64,000 nucleotides of DNA from Streptomyces fodineus (GTDB taxonomy: Bacteria; Actinomycetota; Actinomycetes; Streptomycetales; Streptomycetaceae). Under the pieces are notes generated by a model, which did not search any database, had not been told where the DNA came from, and worked only from the letters and a program-made list of their open reading frames with translations. Position 1 is the stretch's first letter. Every line of letters starts with the position of its first letter. The stretch covers positions 8,122,001 to 8,186,000 of the forward strand of contig NZ_CP017248.1 in the NCBI RefSeq assembly GCF_001735805.1. The letters run 5' to 3'. The translations under genes and the position numbers were made by a program. Shown here in pieces: positions 58,216-64,000 of this stretch.

Positions 58216-59343
58216 ATGGCGTTCGGCTGGATCGAGGACCAGGCGGAGGCGCGCCGCCGCGCCGGACTCGTACGTACCCTGCGCCCGCGCCCCGCCGAAT
58301 CGCCGCTGCTGGACCTGGCGAGCAACGACTACCTGGGCCTCGCCCACCACCCCGAGGTCACCGAGGGGGCCGCCCAGGCCGCCCGGACCTGGGGCGGCGG
58401 CTCGACCGGCTCCCGGCTGGTCACCGGCACCACCGAGCTGCACACCGAGCTGGAGCGCGAGCTGGCCGGATTCTGCGGTTTCGAGGCGGCGCTGGTCTTC
58501 TCCTCCGGGTACGCCGCCAATCTGGCCGCGGTCACCGCGCTCGGCCCGCACGGCTCGCTGATCGTCTCCGACGCCGGCAACCACGCCTCCCTCATCGACG
58601 GCTGCCGGCTCGCCCGGGGCGAGCGGCAGGTCGTCCGCCACGCCGACCCGGAGGCGGTGCGCAAGGCCCTGGCCACGCACCGGGGACCGGCGATCGTCGT
58701 CTCCGACACCGTGTTCTCGGTCGACGGGGACAAGGCGCCGCTGGCCGCGCTGGCCGAGGCATGCCGGGAACACGGCGCGGGGCTGGTCGTGGACGACGCG
58801 CACGGGCTCGGTGTGCTGGGCGACGGCGGCCGGGGCGCGCCGTACGCGGCCGGTCTCGCGGGCGCGGCCGACGTGGTGGTCACGGCCACCCTGTCCAAGT
58901 CGCTGGGCAGTCAGGGCGGGGTGGTGCTCGGCCCGGCGCCGGTCATCGACCATCTGGTCAACGCGGCCCGCACCTTCATCTTCGACACGGGACTGGCCCC
59001 GGCGGCGGCCGGCGCCGCGCTCGCGGCACTGCGGCTGCTCGTCCGCGAACCCGAGCGCGCCGCGCGCGCCCGTGCGGTGGCCGCCGAACTGCACGCACGG
59101 CTGACCGCCGCGGGTCTGGAAGCGGTGCGTCCGGACGCCGCGGTGGTCTCCGTACGGGCTCCGTCCCCGGAGCAGGCGGTGCGCTGGGCGGCCGACTGCC
59201 GTACCGCGGGGCTGGCCGTGGGCTGCTTCCGCCCTCCTTCCGTGCCCGACGGCATCTCACGGCTGCGGCTGACCGCCCGTGCGGACCTGTCCGGGGCCGA
59301 GATCGAACGCGCTGTACGGGTGATCGGCGAAACGCGACCATGA
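58216..59343 (+). CDS. bioF: 8-amino-7-oxononanoate synthase
   Basis: Encodes 375 residues. LLDLASNDYLGLAHHPEVTEGA and GGGSTGSRLVTGTTELHTELEREL are the alpha-oxoamine-synthase start; SDAGNHASLIDGCRLA, VVSDTVFSVDGDKAPL, LVVDDAHGLGVLG and TATLSKSLGSQGGVVLG (PLP lysine near residue 234) follow. It joins pimeloyl-CoA/ACP with alanine to give KAPA. Divergent from bioB; all four enzymes from KAPA formation to biotin are here. BioC/BioH-type pimelate genes are not. Confidence 0.95.
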   Translation: MAFGWIEDQAEARRRAGLVRTLRPRPAESPLLDLASNDYLGLAHHPEVTEGAAQAARTWGGGSTGSRLVTGTTELHTELERELAGFCGFEAALVFSSGYAANLAAVTALGPHGSLIVSDAGNHASLIDGCRLARGERQVVRHADPEAVRKALATHRGPAIVVSDTVFSVDGDKAPLAALAEACREHGAGLVVDDAHGLGVLGDGGRGAPYAAGLAGAADVVVTATLSKSLGSQGGVVLGPAPVIDHLVNAARTFIFDTGLAPAAAGAALAALRLLVREPERAARARAVAAELHARLTAAGLEAVRPDAAVVSVRAPSPEQAVRWAADCRTAGLAVGCFRPPSVPDGISRLRLTARADLSGAEIERAVRVIGETRP

Positions 59344-59409
59344 GTCGGCGTGACACGGCCGTGCTTCATGCCGAAGCGATCCCGAGTGATTGAGTGTGAC
59401 CGGTTCTGA

Positions 59410-59640
59410 TCAGATGGCTCGGATGGTCGTGACGAACCCGGCCCAGCACCCGGTGGAGAAGAGCAGCGCCGGTCCGGCCGGGCTCTTGGAGTCGCGCACG
59501 GCGAGCAGCCCGGCCCAGGGGCCGGAGCGGGGCCGGGCCGTCTCCACGCAGTTGTTGGCTCCCGTGCTGTAGCTGCTGCGCACCCAGCGCACGTCGTGCA
59601 GGTCGGTACTGGCAGGGACGTTCCGAGGCAGTGTGGTCAT
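59410..59640 (-). CDS. DUF397 protein
   Basis: Encodes 76 residues: DVRWVRSSYSTGANNCVETARP and LLAVRDSKSPAGPALLFS are the two DUF397 strands. In Streptomyces, DUF397 proteins are found beside XRE-DUF5753 regulators and often antagonise them (WhiJ-type systems). It lies 8 bp after the XRE gene on the same strand. Confidence 0.92.
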   Translation of the reverse strand: MTTLPRNVPASTDLHDVRWVRSSYSTGANNCVETARPRSGPWAGLLAVRDSKSPAGPALLFSTGCWAGFVTTIRAI

Positions 59641-59648
59641 GGGCCTCC

Positions 59649-60509
59649 TTACGCGCCGTCGCCTATCCCGGCGATGTAGTCCAACGAGTCCTCGGGGGAA
59701 AGGGCGTGAAACTGCAGGGTGTCGAAGGCCTCGGAGTAGGCCATGAGGTCTTCTTTCCGCTCCAGGTAGAGGCTACTCGTCAACTGGTCGAGAACAACCA
59801 CGTCTAGATCAGAAGTGCTCGGAAATGAGAAAATAACGAAAGCTCCGGTGAGGCCGACATGCGCCCCTGCGCCGAACGGCAGTACCTGGAGCCGGACTTG
59901 GGGAAGCCGGGCCGCCTCCACCAGCCGCTCCAGCTGCCGGGCCATCACCTCGGGGCCGCCGACCTCGCGCCGCAGCACCGACTCGTCCAGCACCGCGCTC
60001 AGCCTCAGCGGCCGTTCGGTGCGGAGCACGTCCTGCCGGGCCAGCCGTACCTCCACCAGTGTGTCGAGGCCTTCATCGTCGAGGTCCTTCACGGCCGCCC
60101 GGGTCACCGCTCGGGCGTACTCGGGCGTCTGGAGCAAGCCCGGCACCACCGTGGTCTCCAGCGTGCGCATCGCACTCGCCTGCGACTCCAGGCTGATGAA
60201 GTCCCGGTACGTGGGCGGCAGCACCCCACGGTAGGCGTGCCACCAGCGGTGGCGGTCGCCTCCGTCCTCGGAGCCCGCCAGCATCAGCAGCAACTGGCGC
60301 AGGTGCCCGTCCCGCACTCCGTAGGCGTCCAGCAGTACTCGCACATCGGCTGGTTTCACGCCGCTGGCACCGGTCTCGATACGGCTGACCTTCGACTGGT
60401 GCCAGCCCACCAGCCGGGCCGCGTCACCGCTCGTGAGCCCAGCGCCGGTGCGCAGCGTGCGCAGTTCGGCGCCCAGTTTGCGGCGGCGCACTGCAGGCCC
60501 GTTCTGCAT
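59649..60509 (-). CDS. XRE-DUF5753 regulator (WhiJ-like)
   Basis: Encodes 286 residues. Residues 9-64 hold the HTH (LGAELRTLRTGAGLTSGDAARLVGWHQSKVSRIETGASG), residues 95-280 the DUF5753 domain (YRDFISLESQASAMRTLETTVVPGLLQTPEYARAV; LPQVRLQVLPFGAGAHVGLTGAFVIF). ATG 60509 has AGGAGGAGCCC upstream. Its partner is DUF397 downstream. Around 59780-59845 codons turn A/T-ending (VIFSFPSTSDL), unlike the rest. These regulators act in developmental control by family; the target is unknown. Confidence 0.9.
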   Translation of the reverse strand: MQNGPAVRRRKLGAELRTLRTGAGLTSGDAARLVGWHQSKVSRIETGASGVKPADVRVLLDAYGVRDGHLRQLLLMLAGSEDGGDRHRWWHAYRGVLPPTYRDFISLESQASAMRTLETTVVPGLLQTPEYARAVTRAAVKDLDDEGLDTLVEVRLARQDVLRTERPLRLSAVLDESVLRREVGGPEVMARQLERLVEAARLPQVRLQVLPFGAGAHVGLTGAFVIFSFPSTSDLDVVVLDQLTSSLYLERKEDLMAYSEAFDTLQFHALSPEDSLDYIAGIGDGA

Positions 60510-60723
60510 GGGCTCCTCCTTACTCCTTCCGGGCCGCCCCAATACGGTCTCGCGTCGTAGAGTTCACCGCTTCGGGCGACAGATATATGCATATCTCGGT
60601 GGATCGCTCCCCGTGACCGGTCCCGTGATGGCAGTCTGACGAGCAAGCACCAGTCCGGGACCGTACTCGAACCCATCCGCTCCATGTCGGACTGCGGTCC
60701 CGTGGGAAAGGGACGACGTCGCC

Positions 60724-61182
60724 ATGGCAGACCATCTGGAAGCATCCGTCACTCTGCCGAGCGATCCCGCCTCGGTCTCCGCCGCCCGCACCTATGTCGT
60801 GGGCACGCTCGCGGAGTGGGGCCTGCCGTCGGACACCGACGCGGCCGACACCGTGCGGCTCATCGTCTCCGAACTCGCCACGAACGCCGTACAGCACACC
60901 TTCGGTCAGTCACCCACCTTCACGGTCGACATCGCCCTGGACCGCGACGAACACCTCCGCATCGGCGTCACGGACGGTCATCCGCGCTTTCCGAAGAGAC
61001 TGCCCGCCGCCGTCCAGCAGGACAATGGCCGCGGCATGGTCATCATCCGCTGGCTCACCGCGGAGTACGGCGGCAAACTCCGCGTCCGCCCCACCCGCGA
61101 GGGCGGCAAGACGGTCTCCATCGAACTCCCCTGGATCCTCCCGGCAGAGCCGGTCCCGGCAACGGGCCATCAGGAACCGTAG
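60724..61182 (+). CDS. HATPase_c anti-sigma-factor-like ATP-binding protein
   Basis: Encodes 152 residues of the SpoIIAB/RsbW type: ARTYVVGTLAEWGLP, LIVSELATNAVQHTFG (N-box), LRIGVTDGHPRFPKR (G1) and NGRGMVIIRWLTAEYGG (G2). A kinase active on an anti-anti-sigma protein or a partner switch is the family role. It is divergent from the XRE-DUF397 pair with 214 bp between, and the trio resembles the AbaA/WhiJ-type clusters of Streptomyces. Confidence 0.88.
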   Translation: MADHLEASVTLPSDPASVSAARTYVVGTLAEWGLPSDTDAADTVRLIVSELATNAVQHTFGQSPTFTVDIALDRDEHLRIGVTDGHPRFPKRLPAAVQQDNGRGMVIIRWLTAEYGGKLRVRPTREGGKTVSIELPWILPAEPVPATGHQEP

Positions 61183-61928
61183 TCCCTCGGGCGGGCCGGC
61201 TTTCTTTCCGGGGCGCCCGTTTGTGCGGGGTTCGGGGCGCTGGGGCGGGTGGCAGCGGGCGCGGCCGGGGTGGGTCGGCGGTGTCCGGGTGCGGGAGGTC
61301 GGTCGAGTGGTGCCGGGCCGAGGTGCCGTTGAACGCGCTCGGTGGGTGCTGGGCGAGCTGGAGCGGGCCCGCCTGACCGGTACCGGCCCCGGGCCGCCCG
61401 TGGGCTCCAGGCGGGCACCGGGGCGGCTCTCACGGCCCTGGAGCGGCCCTGCTGCTGGAGCCGCTCCTGCCTTGACGGCGGGTCAGCCGACCTACGTCGT
61501 AGCGGATCCGGGGCAGCGCGCCTTGCCGTAGCGGCTCGGGTCAGCCGGCCTCGCCGTCCGGGGCAGCCGACCTTTCCGTCGTGAATCGGGGCAGCCGAAT
61601 CTGCCTCAGTCGATCGGTTCAGCGACTCCTGCCCTGACGGCAGATCAGCCGACCTTGCGGTAGCGGATCTGGGGCAGCGCGCCCTGCCGTAGCAGCCAAG
61701 GTCAGCCGACCTGCCCTGCCGTGGCAGCCAAGGTCAGCCGACCTCGCCGTAGCGGACCAGTTCGGCCGGACCTGCCGCAGCAGACCGGTTCCGCCGCTCC
61801 TGCCTTGACGGTCGGTCAGCCGACCTACGTCGTAGCAGACCTGGGGCAGCTGACCCCGCCGCAGCGGCCCCGGCCGGTCGACCTCGCCCTGGCAGGCCTG
61901 GTCGACCGGCCCTGCCCGGCAGGCCGCG
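61183..61928. repeat. 746-bp gene-free region with degenerate GGTCAGCCGACCT array
   Basis: At least seven copies of GGTCAGCCGACCT or near forms lie at about 61481, 61540, 61561, 61643, 61700, 61732 and 61814. Around them a larger 160-170 bp unit beginning CTCCTGCC(T/C)TGACGG recurs at about 61465, 61627 and 61799. The core is an inverted repeat (AGGTC...GACCT). No gene is supported here. It is not CRISPR: spacers and unit lengths vary and the units drift. Confidence 0.8.
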
Positions 61929-62402
61929 TCAGCTGACCCGGCCGTACCACACGCTCTTGGTCCAGATCTTCTGGAGCCTCACCACGTCCCCCGTCCTCGG
62001 TGCGTGCCAGATCTTGTCGTGGCCGGCGTAGATACCGACGTGGTAGACGTAGGAACCGGAGTGGAAGAACACCAGGTCACCGGCCTTGCGGCTGCCGGCG
62101 GAGATGTGGTGCGTCTTGTTGTACTGCTGGGCGGCGGTACGCGGCAGGGTCTTGCCCGCCTTCTTGAACGAATACAGCGTCAGCCCCGAGCAGTCGAACC
62201 TGCGCGGCCCGGTGGCCCCGTACTGGTACGGCGACCCCTTCTTTGAGGCCGCGACCTGCAGGGCCTTGGTCGCGAGGGTCGCCGCCGAGGCATCGGGGGC
62301 GAGACCGGGCACCGTGATCGAGCCGCCGACGGCGGCGAGGGTGAGGGCCGAGGCCGTGCCGGCCCGGGCCATGAGCGACGGGACACGATTGAGCGCAGTC
62401 AT
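61929..62402 (-). CDS. Secreted NlpC/P60 peptidoglycan endopeptidase
   Basis: Encodes 157 residues. The N-terminus has a hydrophobic signal (ASALTLAAVGGSITVPGLAP with DASAA cleavage region). The NlpC/P60 catalytic domain follows: YGATGPRRFDCSGLTLYSF holds the Cys (DCSG), AGDLVFFHSGSYVYHVGIYAGHDKIWHAP the His. It cuts D-Glu-mDAP-type bonds of the wall. Start ATG 62402; the open frame to 62573 lies in the riboswitch and is not coding. Expression should be governed by c-di-AMP. Confidence 0.92.
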   Translation of the reverse strand: MTALNRVPSLMARAGTASALTLAAVGGSITVPGLAPDASAATLATKALQVAASKKGSPYQYGATGPRRFDCSGLTLYSFKKAGKTLPRTAAQQYNKTHHISAGSRKAGDLVFFHSGSYVYHVGIYAGHDKIWHAPRTGDVVRLQKIWTKSVWYGRVS

Positions 62403-62404
62403 GC

Positions 62405-62570
62405 GCAACCCTTCGTCAGCCGCCTGTGAAGGATGACCTGTCGGATTCGGGCTGGCGAAGTTGCCCGGCCGCGTTGCCGCGGCTTCACCCCAAGGGTTGC
62501 CAGGAACTTCCGGCCGTCTGCGGCGAGCAGACGAACAGCCGTTCCGGCGACCCGACTTGCTCGGGTCCTC
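62405..62570 (-). ncRNA. c-di-AMP (ydaO/yuaA) riboswitch
   Basis: The leader RNA on the minus strand has CTTGGGGTGAAGCCGC, a GC hairpin, then CCAGCCCGAATCCGACAGGT and AGGCGGC near the start codon. These match the conserved GGGGUGAAU and CCGAACCCGACAG strings of the ydaO class in order and spacing. In Streptomyces such RNAs precede rpf and other wall-lytic genes and turn them off when c-di-AMP is high. The exact 5' end is uncertain. Confidence 0.85.
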
Positions 62571-62978
62571 CACTCCTGCCGATCCACTCCTGTCGACCGG
62601 TCGTCCAGGCGGCGGCAGGACTCGGCGTCCGCCCGGACCGCCCCGCCGCGGTGGCGGGGGCTTGTCGTCAGACAGGGATCTTCACTCACGACTGTCCGAA
62701 AATCACAATGGAACCGGGGATTTGTGGCGTTACTCACCACTCGCCCGTTCGGGTGGACAGCGTTGTGTTCGATGCGGCGTCAGGTCCCGGTCGTAGCCCC
62801 GGACCTGGGGCGAAGCGCTTGCTTCCGAGCCTTGGACCCGCGTGCTGCGCAAGTCGGGAGGCCCGGAAAACGATCCTGAGATCCACCGGTCGGCGGTGCG
62901 CCGTTCGGGTCGTTTGACGCGTGGTCCGAACGGCGCGTGTCGACACCCGGGTCCGCTCCGGCTGGTCCGGCGTCCGGA
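62571..62978. other. Gene-free gap upstream of the riboswitch
   Basis: About 400 bp without a convincing gene on either strand. The part next to the riboswitch probably holds the NlpC/P60 promoter; no clear -10/-35 pair could be picked. The rest is spacer toward the small gene at 62979. Confidence 0.5.
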
Positions 62979-63284
62979 TCAGCCGACGCCGTCGGGCGGG
63001 AGCGCGACGCGCGCGGTCCGGCGTTCACCGTCCAGCACCCGCAAGGCCCGTGCCAGCGTGTCCCCGTGCAGCTCCGTCTCGCCCCGCTGGTGCATCGATG
63101 CGAGGGCGTCCCGCAGCTCTGCGGCCTTGCGCACCAGCGCCTGGGCCGCGCGCAGCCCGCTATACGTGTCCCCGTCGTGCGCGGGGTTGATACGGCCCAG
63201 CAGATCGACCGCGTCCAGGTAACGGTCGATCAGATCGCCCTCGGCGCGCGTCAGCGCGGGCAGCGGCGGCAGTTCCGGCAGCAT
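62979..63284 (-). CDS. Small helical hypothetical protein in clpP operon
   Basis: Encodes 101 residues, mostly helix: LTRAEGDLIDRYLDAVDLLGRIN, YSGLRAAQALVRKAAELRDALASM and TLARALRVLDGERRTARVAL. No family is recognised and no signal is seen. It begins 7 bp after the ClpP-like gene on the same strand, so it is almost certainly co-transcribed. A role as partner or adaptor of the ClpP paralog is only an inference. Confidence 0.7.
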   Translation of the reverse strand: MLPELPPLPALTRAEGDLIDRYLDAVDLLGRINPAHDGDTYSGLRAAQALVRKAAELRDALASMHQRGETELHGDTLARALRVLDGERRTARVALPPDGVG

Positions 63285-63291
63285 CGGCGGC

Positions 63292-63927
63292 TCACTTCGC
63301 GTCCGCTGCGCCGGGCATGCTTCGCCGGCTGGGCACGATGCCGTCCACGAGGCCGTAGGCCACGGCCGCCGGGGCGTCGAGGACCAGGTCCCGTTCCAGG
63401 TCGCGGCGTGCCTGCCCGGCCGTGCGCCCGGTGTGCCGTACGAGCATCTCCTCCGTCACCGCGCGGACCCGGGTCAACTCCTCGGCCTGGATGAGCAGGT
63501 CGCTGGGCTGGCCCCGCACCGGCTCGGGCAGCTGGGGTTGCGCGATCACCATGCGTGCGCCGGGCAGGGCGAACCGCTTGCCCGGCGTGCCGGCCGCGAT
63601 CAGCAGCGCGGCCTGGGAGGCGGCCTGGCCCAGGCAGTAGGTGGCCACGTCGCAGCTGACGTAGCGCATCGTGTCGTAGACGGCCGTGAGCGCGCTGAAC
63701 GAACCGCCCGGCGAGTTGACGTACAGCGTGATGTCCCGGTCCGGGGCCGCGTGTTCGAGGTACATGAGCTGCGCCATCACATCGTTCGCGGCGGTCTCGT
63801 CCAGCGGGGTCCCGAGGAAGACGATCCGGTCCTCGAAGAGCTTGCCGTAGGGGTCGAGCGTGCGCATGCCGCTGCTGGTGCGCTCGGTGAACTCGGGCAG
63901 GACATGACGGGCGGACGCTCGGGACAT
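63292..63927 (-). CDS. ClpP-like protease subunit lacking the catalytic His
   Basis: Encodes 211 residues with the ClpP fold: LFEDRIVFLGTPLDE, ITLYVNSPGGSFSALTAVYDTMRYV, CLGQAASQAALLIAAG (nucleophile S104) and DAPAAVAYGLVDGIV. The usual MIHQP is VIAQP: Ala129 sits where the catalytic His belongs. The third residue (D180 in RDLERD) is kept. It may therefore be an inactive or regulatory subunit working with another ClpP. ATG 63927 has AAGGGG seven bases upstream; earlier ATGs at 63933 and 63945 are less suitable. A small helical protein follows in the operon. Confidence 0.88.
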   Translation of the reverse strand: MSRASARHVLPEFTERTSSGMRTLDPYGKLFEDRIVFLGTPLDETAANDVMAQLMYLEHAAPDRDITLYVNSPGGSFSALTAVYDTMRYVSCDVATYCLGQAASQAALLIAAGTPGKRFALPGARMVIAQPQLPEPVRGQPSDLLIQAEELTRVRAVTEEMLVRHTGRTAGQARRDLERDLVLDAPAAVAYGLVDGIVPSRRSMPGAADAK

Positions 63928-63973
63928 GGGCATACCCCTTCTCATCGCACGGCCCTCTGGCGGGCTCGGCTTC

Positions 63974-64000
63974 TGTAAAAAATGTACAGGACGTACGTGA
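63974..64000 (-). promoter_or_regulatory. AT-rich upstream segment of the clpP-like operon
   Basis: TGTA-N7-TACA at 63974-63988 is an inverted repeat in an A-rich run, with GTAC blocks at 63984 and 63993. It lies 47-75 bp from the start codon, where a promoter or operator is expected. It does not resemble the PopR site (TCTGCC-N3-GGCAGA) known for clpP3 operons. Confidence 0.3.

Noticed and set aside
61462..61880. Possible CRISPR array
   Set aside because: Repeat cores are degenerate and spacing is irregular; no cas genes nearby.
62402..62573. N-terminal extension of the NlpC/P60 protein
   Set aside because: The extension lies over the riboswitch and has no ribosome site; the signal peptide begins at the later ATG.
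1..64000. tRNA, rRNA, transposase or integrase genes
   Set aside because: None was recognised on either strand by reading; no att-like duplication at a tRNA was seen.

Overview
The window is high-GC DNA with strong G/C third-position bias, GTG/TTG/CTG starts, Tat and ECF41-type genes, a DasR-like operator, a c-di-AMP riboswitch ahead of an NlpC/P60 gene and a DUF397/XRE/ATPase trio. Together these point to a Streptomyces chromosome. The content is mostly core and conserved: purB, bioA/B/D/F, sbcCD, SixA, YigZ and DUF885. I see no tRNA, rRNA, insertion sequence, prophage, CRISPR array or large biosynthetic cluster.

Layout. 0-6 kb: a methyltransferase fragment, a YbhN-type membrane protein, a frameshifted dedA, a gamma-carbonic anhydrase divergent from a hexapeptide acyltransferase, an EamA exporter divergent from a cupin-XRE regulator, and a YbaK-like protein. 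6-12 kb: a CDF metal exporter with a very long His-rich repeat domain divergent from an ArsR regulator, a PobA-like hydroxylase, an APC permease and a CoA-binding protein. 12-20 kb: a CysRS-like protein with SixA, YigZ, sbcD-sbcC, and Lrp divergent from a rhodanese. 20-25 kb: an orphan Imm21 protein and a ferredoxin-reductase-P450 operon. 25-31 kb: SDR, DUF885, Lrp divergent from a methionine gamma-lyase-like enzyme, and a membrane-ACT-GNAT fusion. 31-40 kb: PhoD phosphatase, hydrolase, an F420-reductase-like gene divergent from an ECF41 sigma factor, a GntR regulator under a DasR-like site, ROK, and a decayed two-component pair containing a 100-bp tandem triplication.

40-49 kb: a TTA-containing hypothetical gene, mug (apparent CTG start) coupled to purB, a GDSL hydrolase, a 77-bp repeat array, two coupled CNNM/CBS proteins, GNAT and a HEAT protein. 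49-54.7 kb: an LLM oxidoreductase with an in-frame repeat insertion, a MacB/FtsX-type ABC exporter, an RHH/Fic-like toxin-antitoxin pair and a methyltransferase. 54.8-59.3 kb: the biotin operon bioB-bioA-bioD divergent from bioF. 59.4-61.2 kb: DUF397, XRE-DUF5753 and a HATPase. 61.2-62 kb: a degenerate repeat array. 62-64 kb: an NlpC/P60 enzyme under a c-di-AMP riboswitch and a ClpP paralog lacking the catalytic His, followed by a small unknown protein.

Two themes recur. About ten genes carry a TANNNT -10 box only 6-8 nt before the start codon, as expected of leaderless mRNAs. Several intergenic gaps and one pseudogene are occupied by tandem repeats of 20, 77 and 100 bp, and a coding repeat of 108 bp occurs in the CDF gene. 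All family calls come from reading motifs; no database search was run.
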